Assembly: GCA_002428605.1 (NCBI GenBank)
Contig: DIXH01000066.1
Location: 1 to 24,532 of the forward strand
Direction: 5' to 3'
DNA: 24,532 nt
Source of the DNA: Clostridiaceae bacterium UBA6085
GTDB taxonomy: Bacteria > Bacillota > Clostridia > Clostridiales > Clostridiaceae
The notes beneath the pieces are model-generated. The model ran no database searches. It was not told where the DNA came from and saw nothing but the letters and a program-made list of their open reading frames with translations. Positions 16,497 to 24,465 of this stretch are shown here, one piece after another. Each line of letters begins with the position of its first letter. The first letter of the stretch is position 1. The position numbers were made by a program, and so were the translations under genes.

Positions 16497-17927
16497 ATGA
16501 GAACCGTATTTGTTACCGGAGCCACCGGAAACATGGGGTGGCCGCTTTTAAAAAGGCTTGTCGGCAGACAGGATATAAGGCTTGTTGTTCTTGCATCCCC
16601 GAAGGACAGAAAGATTGAAACCCTTAAGGAGATGTCGAGGAAAGGTAAGCTTTCAATAGTATGCGCGGATGTATGCGACAGATCCGCCCTGGATGAGCCG
16701 GTAGGAACGGCTGATATCATAATCCACATGGCGGCTGTAGTTTCTCCTGCTGCTGACAAGCTTCCCGAGCTTGCCATGGAGGTCAACCTGAATGGCACAA
16801 GGAACCTTCTCGCCGCCATAAAGGCTCAGGGCAGGGAGTCTTCGGTGAAGCTGGTGTTCATAGGCTCAATTGCTGAAACAGGAGACAGGCGGCCTCCTCT
16901 CCACTGGGGAAGGGTCGGTGACCCTGTGAAGCCAGCCAGGTTCGATGCCTATGCGCTGTCAAAGCTCAGGGCGGAACGGGAGGTAGCCGAATCCGGACTC
17001 AGGTACTGGGTGTCACTCAGGCAGACAGGAATCATGCACAAGGGCCTTCTTTCTGTAAGGGACGGGATAATATTCCACCAGCCCCTGAACAACTGCATGG
17101 AGTGGATATCTGACGAGGACAGCGCTGCCATGCTGGAACATATCATAGACCATGACCTTCCGGAAGGGTTCTGGAGGCATATCTACAACGTGGGCGGCGG
17201 AGAAAAATGCCGGTTTACCTACTATGAGTTCATGGAACTGCTATATAAAACCATCGGAATCAGGGATATAATAAAGGTCATGGAGCCTTCCTGGTTTGCC
17301 CTTGGCAATTTCCACGGACAGTATTACCTTGATTCGGATATCCTTGAGGACTTCCTCCATTTCAGGAGCGAAAGCCCGGAGGACTTTGCAAAAAGGATCC
17401 GAAGGCAGCTGCCGGTAGGTATCAGGCTTTCAGGCATGCTGGGTCCTTCACCTGTAAAAAGGGGCATGTCCTCCATCTCATCAAAAAAAGGCGGCAGCCT
17501 TCAGTGGATGAGGGAGAAGGAGGGGGAGAAGATCGATGCCTTCTACGGGTCCATAGGATCGCTTAAGCTCATTCCCGGCTGGGAGACATGGAGTCCACTG
17601 AGAAGCACACGGGAACAGGATAAGGTCATCCTTTCCCACGGATACGACGAAGGCAAGGGACTCGAAGGAATTGATTTCAGTGACCTTGAGGATATCGCAG
17701 CCTTCAGGGGTGGACGTCTGCTTTCAGGAGGCTATGACGGCGACCTCTGGAAAAAGCTCTCCTGGGAATGCCCGCTGGGGCACAGGTTCGAGGCAAGCCC
17801 CGGGCTTATAGCACATGGAGGCCATTTCTGCCCTGTTTGCGACGGCAACTGGTCAGAGTATGACAGGATTTCAGCTTTCAGCCCATTTTTCAGGCAGGTC
17901 TACGAGCCGCTCAAACTAAACAGATGA
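16497..17927 (+). CDS. NAD(P)-dependent epimerase/dehydratase with a C-terminal zinc-ribbon-like domain
   Basis: A 476-residue protein. Residues 1 to ~300 are an extended short-chain dehydrogenase/epimerase fold: the nucleotide-binding GATGNMG (8-14), Ser124 in FIGSIAE and YALSK (Tyr152, Lys156). Substrate is probably a nucleotide sugar or similar, but the sequence does not identify it. The last ~90 residues look unrelated: AAFRGGRLLSGGYDG then W-x-C425-P-L-G-H429 and C445-P-V-C448, a treble-clef or zinc-ribbon pattern seen in DUF4379-like domains. ACGGAGA lies 6 bases before the ATG at 16497; an ATG two codons earlier is less well placed. First of three plus-strand genes. Confidence 0.82.
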   Translation: MRTVFVTGATGNMGWPLLKRLVGRQDIRLVVLASPKDRKIETLKEMSRKGKLSIVCADVCDRSALDEPVGTADIIIHMAAVVSPAADKLPELAMEVNLNGTRNLLAAIKAQGRESSVKLVFIGSIAETGDRRPPLHWGRVGDPVKPARFDAYALSKLRAEREVAESGLRYWVSLRQTGIMHKGLLSVRDGIIFHQPLNNCMEWISDEDSAAMLEHIIDHDLPEGFWRHIYNVGGGEKCRFTYYEFMELLYKTIGIRDIIKVMEPSWFALGNFHGQYYLDSDILEDFLHFRSESPEDFAKRIRRQLPVGIRLSGMLGPSPVKRGMSSISSKKGGSLQWMREKEGEKIDAFYGSIGSLKLIPGWETWSPLRSTREQDKVILSHGYDEGKGLEGIDFSDLEDIAAFRGGRLLSGGYDGDLWKKLSWECPLGHRFEASPGLIAHGGHFCPVCDGNWSEYDRISAFSPFFRQVYEPLKLNR

Positions 17928-17938
17928 TTGGAGATAAT

Positions 17939-18760
17939 ATGGATAACTACAAGCTTATTTGCCTTGATGTCGATGGCACGCTCTACGACAGCCACAAGAA
18001 GATACCTAAGGAAAACATAGAGGCCATAAGGGAGGCCGCTGCTAAGGGAATAAAAATCGCGATCACCACAGGCAGGATGTACAACTACGGCAACCTGTAC
18101 GGCTCCAAGCTGGGGGTGGACACCCTTACAGTAGCCTCGAACGGAGCTTTCGTAAAATACGGTGAGGAGATCCTTATACACGAGACCATCGATGAAGGTG
18201 ATCTCCTGTACCTTACGGAGCTTCTGGGAAGGCTTGACCTGCTTACCCACTACAATGAATGGAACGCCCTGATCTGTGACAGACCCTTAGGTGACGCCAA
18301 CGGATACATGGATGCCAATCTTCATCTGCCTCCCGAAAGAAGGATCGAGATCATAGAGACTGACGACCTCCTTCGGACCTTCAGGGAAAGGAACTCGAGA
18401 ATCGTCAAGTCCATCTCCCTGGAGAGGGAGCATCCTGAAAAATTCGTGAAGCTGAGGAGAGCCCTTGAAGGCCACCCTACACTTGAGGCAGTGTCCTCCA
18501 CCTGGTTCGGGCTGGAGGTCATAAAGTCAGGAGTCAGCAAGGCCAGAGGGATAGACGCCCTTATAGGTCGCCTTGGAATAAAGAAAGATGAAGTGATAGC
18601 CATCGGAGACGGTGAAAACGACCTTTCCATGATAGGCTATGCAGGAATGGGAGTGGCCATGGGAAATGCGATCCCAGAGCTTAAGTCAATCGCGAAAATG
18701 GTAACCGACACAAACGACAACGCAGGAGTCGCTAAGGCTATCCGGGAACTTTGCCTGTAA
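17939..18760 (+). CDS. Cof-type HAD-superfamily phosphatase
   Basis: A 273-residue hydrolase with all four HAD motifs: DVDGTLYD (nucleophile Asp10, acid Asp12), ITTGRM (motif II), a Lys ahead of the cap return (KSGVSKARGI), and IGDGENDLSMIG (motif IV, metal-binding). The large C2 cap between motifs II and III marks the Cof/YidA subfamily, which removes phosphate from sugar phosphates, FMN or other small molecules; the substrate cannot be read from sequence. The ATG at 17939 follows TTGGAGA; an earlier ATG at 17924 overlaps the epimerase stop and would add five residues. It lies 11 nt after the epimerase gene. Confidence 0.92.
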   Translation: MDNYKLICLDVDGTLYDSHKKIPKENIEAIREAAAKGIKIAITTGRMYNYGNLYGSKLGVDTLTVASNGAFVKYGEEILIHETIDEGDLLYLTELLGRLDLLTHYNEWNALICDRPLGDANGYMDANLHLPPERRIEIIETDDLLRTFRERNSRIVKSISLEREHPEKFVKLRRALEGHPTLEAVSSTWFGLEVIKSGVSKARGIDALIGRLGIKKDEVIAIGDGENDLSMIGYAGMGVAMGNAIPELKSIAKMVTDTNDNAGVAKAIRELCL

Positions 18761-18783
18761 TAAACCAGGAATGGGGAATTTTG

Positions 18784-19440
18784 ATGTTAAATGAACTGCT
18801 AAAAAAGGACAAGAAGTCAGCCGGCACCATAAAGCTTGCCGCATCGCTGCTTCTTCTGTCAGGAATACTTACAAGAAACTACATGCTGGCATATATCTCG
18901 ATACCGATATTCGCCCTCGGTCTCTATAAGGGAACCATCCCAAAGGATGCACCCGGTGAAAAATCCAGTCCGGTCCCACCATCAGAACTCTCTGGAGCGT
19001 CAGTACCTGAAACCAGGTCCGTAGTATTCGATGCGGACATCAATGGACTTGATGATGAGGGAAGAAGCTTTCAGGAGATAATAGCAGACTTCTCAAAAGA
19101 GCGGATACATCCCGGCTCAAGATTTGAAGGGCTCTCGGATGAGGAGATCGTGAGGCTCAGGATGGGAGTCTTTGAGACTGAGCTTACCGGCCTCGGAGAA
19201 ATCAAGCTTATTTCAGATGGTTCCAGGGTCAGGGTGATCCACGACGAGATGGGACATGTGGGCAATGTGCCGGAAAACAAAACAGAAGAGGTCCTTTCTG
19301 TACTTGATGGAGATAACAGGTACAGGATACTGTGGCAGGTCTACGGCGGGAGATACAAGGGATTTGACCCCGGATCCGGAGCTGTGGCTTCCAGGGATGC
19401 CGATTACACAGTACATGTCGAGCTTATAGAATTCATATGA
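18784..19440 (+). CDS. Membrane-anchored protein with a possible HIRAN-like domain
   Basis: A 218-residue protein without a confident family. Residues 16-49 hold two closely spaced hydrophobic segments, followed by a Pro/Ser-rich linker (about 51-78). The soluble part (79-218) begins VVFDADINGLDDEGRSFQEI and contains RVRVIHDEMGHVGNVPENKTEEV. This pattern (a strand, a GRxxxEI helix, then xVxVxxxxxGxVGxVP) resembles HIRAN domains, which bind DNA ends or are tethered in uncharacterised proteins. That reading is inference from shape, not a search. The ATG at 18784 has GGGGA 6 bases upstream. Last gene of the cassette, 23 nt after the HAD gene. Confidence 0.65.
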   Translation: MLNELLKKDKKSAGTIKLAASLLLLSGILTRNYMLAYISIPIFALGLYKGTIPKDAPGEKSSPVPPSELSGASVPETRSVVFDADINGLDDEGRSFQEIIADFSKERIHPGSRFEGLSDEEIVRLRMGVFETELTGLGEIKLISDGSRVRVIHDEMGHVGNVPENKTEEVLSVLDGDNRYRILWQVYGGRYKGFDPGSGAVASRDADYTVHVELIEFI

Positions 19441-19443
19441 ATA

Positions 19444-19483
19444 AAAACTGCCATTTCAGGACGATACCTGAAATGGCAGTTTT
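19444..19483. terminator. Bidirectional Rho-independent terminator
   Basis: AAAACTGCCATTTCAGG (19444-19460) pairs perfectly over 17 bp with 19467-19483 around a 6-nt loop. A- and T-runs on both sides make it work in both directions. It serves the plus-strand cassette, ending 3 bases before it, and purR, whose stop codon lies 2 bases away. Confidence 0.95.
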
Positions 19484-19485
19484 AT

Positions 19486-20298
19486 CTAGATCGTAGTTGA
19501 AGGCTTCATCCTTATGGCACCCTTCTCGTCGATCCCGAAATAATCGACTATGGATACGTAAGGCTTGGTCATTGTCTTTTTGACTTCCTTGTTGTCAACA
19601 AGGACTCCTATGCCTATAAGCTCTGAATCAAATTCCCTGAGAAGGTCCTCGATGCCGTTTACCGTTCCGCCGGCTCTCAGGAAGTCGTCGATGAACAGAC
19701 ATCTTGATGAGGTCTTGAGTGTCCTCTTTGACAGACCCATGGTCGAAAGACGTCCCGTGGTTCCTGAAACATAGTTTATAGTTACAGATGTACCCTCCGT
19801 TACCTTCGAGTTCTTCCTTGCGACTATGAGGGGAACCCCCATATACCTTGCAACCTCGTAGGCCAGTGGGACTCCCTTGGTCTCGACAGTTATGATGTAG
19901 TCCGGCTTAAGCTTTATGAAGTGTCCGGCCAGCATTGCGCCGGCTTTTGAGACCACTTCCGGATCAAGCATTATGTCGGTAACATAGAGGAAATTCCCGG
20001 GAACGACCCTGGACTTGTCGGAAAGAGTGGAGCAGATGTACTCCTTGAACTTTTCCTTCTCCTTCTCGCTCACCTTCACTATGTACCTGACTCCGCCAGT
20101 TGCTCCGGCTATCGTCTCTATCCTGCCCATATCAAGCTTTTCGAGGATCTCCCTTACAACCAGTATGTCCTCACTGATGGTGGACTTAGCCGCGTTAAGG
20201 ATATCTGAAAAGTAATTAAGGCTCATTATCTTGTTTGGATTTTCGGTCAGGATCTTGGTTATGATGCTGACTCTGCTGTTTCTGGAATATTTCTCCAT
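19486..20298 (-). CDS. purR: Purine operon repressor PurR (PRPP-responsive)
   Basis: A 270-residue regulator of the Gram-positive PurR type. Residues 1-75 are a winged helix-turn-helix (RNSRVSIITKIL, then AAKSTISEDI). The remainder is a phosphoribosyltransferase-like fold with the PRPP loop CLFIDDFLRAGGTVNG (200-215). In the family PRPP releases PurR from PurBox DNA, derepressing purine genes. GGAGG lies 7 bases before the ATG (20296-20298). CGAATG motifs upstream (20341-20346, and reversed at 20370-20375 and 20422-20427) may be its own operator. It lies downstream of rpiA on the same strand. The stop codon abuts the bidirectional terminator. Confidence 0.96.
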   Translation of the reverse strand: MEKYSRNSRVSIITKILTENPNKIMSLNYFSDILNAAKSTISEDILVVREILEKLDMGRIETIAGATGGVRYIVKVSEKEKEKFKEYICSTLSDKSRVVPGNFLYVTDIMLDPEVVSKAGAMLAGHFIKLKPDYIITVETKGVPLAYEVARYMGVPLIVARKNSKVTEGTSVTINYVSGTTGRLSTMGLSKRTLKTSSRCLFIDDFLRAGGTVNGIEDLLREFDSELIGIGVLVDNKEVKKTMTKPYVSIVDYFGIDEKGAIRMKPSTTI

Positions 20299-20340
20299 AA
20301 GTTCGCCTCCATTTCCTCAAAATATATCTTATAATACAAT

Positions 20341-20375
20341 CGAATGTTTCGCAATGTTTTTTAAAAAATCATTCG
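20341..20375. promoter_or_regulatory. Candidate PurR operator upstream of purR
   Basis: CGAATG (20341-20346) and its inverted copy CATTCG (20370-20375) flank an AT-rich centre, 43-77 bases ahead of purR. A third copy in the second orientation lies at 20422-20427. The Bacillus PurBox centres on CGAA in paired inverted copies, so the layout fits, but both boxes differ from the Bacillus consensus at the same positions. Confidence 0.4.
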
Positions 20376-20462
20376 TAAAATTCAGAAAATAGAGGTGAAG
20401 TAAACGCTTTGATATAATCAGCATTCGTGATAATGATCCTGAACCTGTCCGTAAATCCCGCG

Positions 20463-21134
20463 TCATCCGTGGCTTTCAAGCACCTTTGCCCCATCTTCGC
20501 CGCCAACTACGACGGTATCCGCCATTGCGATGAAAAGCCCTGTCTCGATGATGCCTGGCATGAGCTTCAAAAGCTCGTGCAGCCCTCTCGGGTCATCAAT
20601 GAAGCCTGTCTTAAGGTCAATTATGTAGTTCTTCTCGTCAGTTGTGAACGGACGATCGCCTGACATCCTGAGCCTCGGTGCAAATCCCATTGCTTCAAGC
20701 TTCCTCATGAGCTGCATATGGGAGAAAGGGACGACTTCAATTGGAAGCGGAAAGGCTCCGAGCCTTTCTACCAGCTTGCTTTTGTCGACTACCCACACGA
20801 CCCTTCCGGAAATGTCGGCAACCAGCTTTTCATAGAGAAGTGCTCCGCCGCCGCCCTTTATGCCGTTATACGACCTGTCCACCTCATCGGCACCGTCTAT
20901 GGTAATGTCGATCTCAGGAACCTCTGACATTGGTACGAGGTCAAGGCCCAGGCTCTCTGCAAGATCAGTAGTCGCTTCCGATGTTGATACGCACCTTATC
21001 CTCATTCCTTCCCTGACCATTTCTCCCAGCCTCATTATCGTATGGTAAACGGTGGACCCGGTCCCGAGACCTACTGTCATTCCATCCTTTACAAAACCTG
21101 CCGCCAAAATGCCTGCCTGCCTTTTGCCTTCCAT
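20463..21134 (-). CDS. rpiA: Ribose-5-phosphate isomerase A
   Basis: A 223-residue enzyme that interconverts ribulose-5-phosphate and ribose-5-phosphate in the pentose phosphate pathway. The family motifs are complete: GLGTGSTVYH, STSEATTDLA, the catalytic DGADEVD and KGGGGALLYEK, and WVVDKSK. Length matches the family. GAGGAG lies about 9 bases before the ATG (21132-21134). It is followed by purR after 164 nt without an obvious terminator and is divergent from murC. Its product is the substrate of Prs, whose product PRPP controls PurR. Confidence 0.96.
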   Translation of the reverse strand: MEGKRQAGILAAGFVKDGMTVGLGTGSTVYHTIMRLGEMVREGMRIRCVSTSEATTDLAESLGLDLVPMSEVPEIDITIDGADEVDRSYNGIKGGGGALLYEKLVADISGRVVWVVDKSKLVERLGAFPLPIEVVPFSHMQLMRKLEAMGFAPRLRMSGDRPFTTDEKNYIIDLKTGFIDDPRGLHELLKLMPGIIETGLFIAMADTVVVGGEDGAKVLESHG

Positions 21135-21170
21135 TGCAGAACACTCCTCTTAAAGGCCCTATGCTTCAAA

Positions 21171-21199
21171 TTGTTTCTTTTTGGCCCTCTTTGTATTAT
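21171..21199 (+). promoter_or_regulatory. Candidate sigma-A promoter of murC
   Basis: TTGTTT (21171-21176) and TATTAT (21194-21199) are exactly 17 bases apart, with a predicted start near 21206 and a leader of about 60 nt before murC. A divergent rpiA promoter probably overlaps this stretch; GATAAT or TATGAT-like elements are visible on the minus strand, but no good -35. Confidence 0.55.
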
Positions 21200-21266
21200 C
21201 ATACTAAATGGGGGACTGTTTTACACCCCAAAGCAATACCAAAAGAAAAATATCGGAGCTGATTTT

Positions 21267-22658
21267 ATGTCATTTGATTTCAGGGACTATAAAGGTAAAA
21301 AGGTGCATTTCATAGGAATAGGCGGAGTATCGATGAGCGGCCTTGCCGCCATACTCCTCAGCAACAACATAGAGGTAACGGGTTCTGACTTCAGGGAATC
21401 TGACACCATAGGAAGCCTGCGGGAAAGAGGGGCAAAGGTAGTGATCGGCCATTTCAGGTCCAACATCACGGACCAGGACCTCATCGTCTACACGGCAGCG
21501 ATCCGTGATGACAATGAGGAGCTCATGGAAGCAAGGGAGAGAGGAATAAGGACACTTGACCGTTCCGAGTTCCTGGGACACCTTATGAAGAACTTCAGGA
21601 ATTCCATTTCGGTATCAGGGACCCACGGAAAGACCTCCACGACCTCCATGCTTTCATCCATCGCCATGAACAGTGACTCGGACCCGACCATCCTTGTGGG
21701 CGGGCAGCTTCCTCTTATAGGCGGAAACTTCAGGATCGGGGAAAGCGACCTGTTCATCACTGAAGCCTGCGAATACAAGGGCTCGTTCCTCAGGTTTCCT
21801 GCCCTCACCGCAATCATATTGAACGTCGAGGCAGACCACCTGGATTACTACAGGGACCTTCAGCATGTACTTGATACCTTCAGGGAGTACGTGGGGATGA
21901 TCCCTGAAGAAGGCACGATAGTAGCAAATGCCGATGACAAAAACATGGATTATGTGCTTAAGGATGCCAAAGCCAGGGTAGTTCGGTTCGGAATCGATAA
22001 CGGGGACCTGAGGGCAGAAAAAATCACCTTCAGCGAGTCAGGCAGGGCAAGCTTTGACGTATACCTCAAGGGTGAATACCTTATGTCGGTCAACATGGGC
22101 GTTCCCGGCAGGTTCAATGTCTCAAATGCCCTTGCAGCAATAGGCGCATCCATAGCAGCAGGGATCCCGCTTGAATCGATAAGAAAGGGGCTCTCCTCGT
22201 TCACCGGCGTGGACAAGAGGTTCCAGCACCTTTATACGGAGGGCGGAGTCACGGTAATAGACGACTATGCGCACCATCCGAGCGAGATAAGGGCTGCAAT
22301 CGAGACGGCAAGGAGAACCGATTCAAGAAGGGTCCATGTGGTTTTCCAGCCTCATACCTACACGAGGACGAGAACTCTGTTCGAGGGCTTCGTTGAAGCC
22401 TTTGACGACGTGGACACTCTGGTCCTCCTCGACATATACGCAGCCAGGGAGCTTGACACCGGACTCGTGACATCGGAAGAGCTTGGGGATGCCATAAGGG
22501 AAAGGCATACCGTGACTGCCGTGAACTGCCACAGCTTCAGGGAGGCAGCTGACAGCATCATGCATTTCGCTTCTCCTGGCGACATGGTGATCACCATGGG
22601 GGCAGGCGAATCGGTAAAGGTAGCTGATATCATAAGACCACTTCTAAAAGCCCGGTAA
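21267..22658 (+). CDS. murC: UDP-N-acetylmuramate-L-alanine ligase MurC
   Basis: A 463-residue cytoplasmic ligase that adds L-Ala to UDP-MurNAc, the first peptide step of peptidoglycan precursor synthesis. Domains: N-terminal Rossmann (HFIGIGGVSMSGLA, 14-27), central ATPase with P-loop GTHGKTSTT (118-126), then EACEYKGSFL and NVEADHLDYY, and a C-terminal domain with DDYAHHPSEI. An open frame extends upstream of 21267, but the ATG there has CGGAGC 7 bases away and gives the family N-terminus. GlmU upstream in the pathway is in the same window. murC next to purR is a known clostridial arrangement. Confidence 0.97.
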   Translation: MSFDFRDYKGKKVHFIGIGGVSMSGLAAILLSNNIEVTGSDFRESDTIGSLRERGAKVVIGHFRSNITDQDLIVYTAAIRDDNEELMEARERGIRTLDRSEFLGHLMKNFRNSISVSGTHGKTSTTSMLSSIAMNSDSDPTILVGGQLPLIGGNFRIGESDLFITEACEYKGSFLRFPALTAIILNVEADHLDYYRDLQHVLDTFREYVGMIPEEGTIVANADDKNMDYVLKDAKARVVRFGIDNGDLRAEKITFSESGRASFDVYLKGEYLMSVNMGVPGRFNVSNALAAIGASIAAGIPLESIRKGLSSFTGVDKRFQHLYTEGGVTVIDDYAHHPSEIRAAIETARRTDSRRVHVVFQPHTYTRTRTLFEGFVEAFDDVDTLVLLDIYAARELDTGLVTSEELGDAIRERHTVTAVNCHSFREAADSIMHFASPGDMVITMGAGESVKVADIIRPLLKAR

Positions 22659-22662
22659 AGGG

Positions 22663-22690
22663 TTGACAATATATATATATGATGTATCGT
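22663..22690 (+). promoter_or_regulatory. Candidate promoter of the ABC exporter operon, with (AT)6 in the spacer
   Basis: A perfect -35 TTGACA (22663-22668) begins 5 bases after the murC stop. Sixteen bases on is TATCGT (22685-22690), a 4-of-6 match to the -10. The spacer contains six AT repeats (22669-22680). The predicted start point falls inside the inverted repeat at 22691-22715. Confidence 0.5.
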
Positions 22691-22715
22691 AAAGTCATGG
22701 GCAATCCATGACTTT
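22691..22715 (+). terminator. Perfect inverted repeat, possible murC terminator or operator
   Basis: AAAGTCATGG (22691-22700) and CCATGACTTT (22706-22715) form a perfect 10-bp inverted repeat with a 5-nt loop, followed by two further T residues. It could be a modest terminator for murC, or an operator over the start site of the exporter promoter. The first ATG of the exporter frame lies within its right arm. Confidence 0.5.
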
Positions 22716-24465
22716 TTACATCCAGGGGGTTTTCAAAATAGACAGAGTATACTCGGAGGTCAGGAAACACAAGCTGCTTGTGATCATCCCTTCAATGGCG
22801 ATGATCCTTTCGCTTGTCCTTGATTTCTTCAATCCGCTCATAACACGCGCGATAATCGACAGGGTAGTCACCGGCGGAGAGAGGCATCTCCTTCTCCCCT
22901 ATATAGCCGGCCTGCTTGGCGTTACCATGTCCAGGGCTGTCCTTGGATATACCAAGGAATATCTCTTCGACCTGTTCTCGACCAAGGTGGTGATAAGGCT
23001 CAAGGATGACACCTACCGCCATATAATGAAGCTGAGCTTCAAATACTTCGACACTATGAACACAGGTGAGCTCATGGCGAGGATGAGCGAGGATGTGGAA
23101 AACGTCTGGAATGCAGTCGCCTTCGGCCTGAGGCTCATCGTCGAGGATGCCCTGTATTTCATTCTCGCACTCGGGCTCCTCACATGGTTCAACTGGAAGC
23201 TTACACTGATCTGCCTTACGATCATGCTTCCAATAGCCTGGATAGCGGTGCAGCTTGAAAAGAGGAGCACTAAGAGCTATGAGGAGATCTCAGACCATAT
23301 CGCAAAGCTAAACACAACAGCACAGGAGAACATTGCCGGAGTAAGGCTCGTAAAGGCCTTTTCCAGGGAGAGGCATGAAATAGGGAAGTTCTTTGAGATG
23401 AACAGGAAGAACTTCGAGCTTAACAGCAGGCAGACAAAGATCATGTCCGACTACTTCCCTCCGATAGAGCTTCTGACGAACCTTGCTGTCGTTGCCATGG
23501 TCGCCTTCGGAGGCTACTTCGTGACCAGCGGGGAAATGACGCTCGGAACCCTCGTCGCGTTCTCCACCTACATCTGGAACCTCATATGGCCGCTAAGGGA
23601 CATGGGCTGGCTAATAAACCTGGCTTCGCAGAACAAGTCGTCCCTTGGAAAGCTCGAGAAGATATTCGCTGAGGAGCCGTCGATCAGAAATACTGAAGGC
23701 GCTTTGGAAACGTCGATCTCAGGCAAAATCGAATTCAGGGACCTCTCCTTCTCCTACGGAGGGGAAAATGTTCTGGAGGACATATCCTTTACCGCAAATG
23801 CAGGAAGTACTGTAGCTATAATGGGAACCACAGGCTCAGGCAAATCATCCTTAACAGGCCTGATCGGCAGATATTATGAATTCCAGTCAGGCGATATACT
23901 GATCGATGATGTGCCGGTAAGGGAGATAACCCTTGAATCACTCAGGGGAAACATGTCGGTAGTACCGCAGGACACCTTCCTTTTCTCCGATACCATTGAA
24001 AGCAATGTACGCCTTGGACGAAGGGATGCGACTGACGCTGAAGTCACCGAAGCCCTGGACCTCTCTTGCGCTGATTTCGTGAGAGAGCTCTCCGAAGGTC
24101 CTGCTACCATCATCGGTGAAAGAGGCGTTGGACTTTCAGGCGGACAGAAGCAGAGGATCGCCATCGCCAGGGCGATAATAAGAAGGTCGCCCATAATGAT
24201 ACTCGATGACGCCACCAGCGCACTGGACATGGATACCGAATACAGGCTGCTTAAGAACCTGAAGCACCTTCCATCGAAAAGCACGCTGTTCATAATCGCC
24301 CACAGGATCTCTGCAGTAAAGAATGCTGACCTGATCCTCATAATGGAGGACGGGAGGATAATCGAGCGCGGAACCCACGAGGAGCTTGTTGCAAGGGGCG
24401 GAGCCTACTACGAAGTATACCGGGAGCAGTTCAAGGATTTCGACTCCCTCAGGGAGGAAGCATAA
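22708..24465 (+). CDS. ABC exporter half-transporter (heterodimeric multidrug type, degenerate site)
   Basis: A 585-residue fused membrane and ATPase subunit. A six-helix exporter domain (about 20-310) is followed by an ATPase with Walker A GTTGSGKS (373-380), Q421, signature LSGGQ (476-480), Walker B IMILDD (Asp501 where the catalytic Glu is usual) and switch His532. The Glu-to-Asp change is typical of one half of heterodimeric exporters such as TM287/288 and BmrCD, and a second coding frame begins immediately downstream. The start is doubtful: the ATG at 22708 lies in a hairpin with no good ribosome site, whereas AGGGGG at 22724-22729 sits 8 bases before an in-frame ATA (22738) rather than a normal start codon. 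Confidence 0.9.
   Translation: MTFYIQGVFKIDRVYSEVRKHKLLVIIPSMAMILSLVLDFFNPLITRAIIDRVVTGGERHLLLPYIAGLLGVTMSRAVLGYTKEYLFDLFSTKVVIRLKDDTYRHIMKLSFKYFDTMNTGELMARMSEDVENVWNAVAFGLRLIVEDALYFILALGLLTWFNWKLTLICLTIMLPIAWIAVQLEKRSTKSYEEISDHIAKLNTTAQENIAGVRLVKAFSRERHEIGKFFEMNRKNFELNSRQTKIMSDYFPPIELLTNLAVVAMVAFGGYFVTSGEMTLGTLVAFSTYIWNLIWPLRDMGWLINLASQNKSSLGKLEKIFAEEPSIRNTEGALETSISGKIEFRDLSFSYGGENVLEDISFTANAGSTVAIMGTTGSGKSSLTGLIGRYYEFQSGDILIDDVPVREITLESLRGNMSVVPQDTFLFSDTIESNVRLGRRDATDAEVTEALDLSCADFVRELSEGPATIIGERGVGLSGGQKQRIAIARAIIRRSPIMILDDATSALDMDTEYRLLKNLKHLPSKSTLFIIAHRISAVKNADLILIMEDGRIIERGTHEELVARGGAYYEVYREQFKDFDSLREEA

Noticed and set aside
21042..21266. Long N-terminal extension of MurC
   Set aside because: It overlaps the 5' end of rpiA on the other strand; a well-placed ribosome site and the family N-terminus point to 21267.
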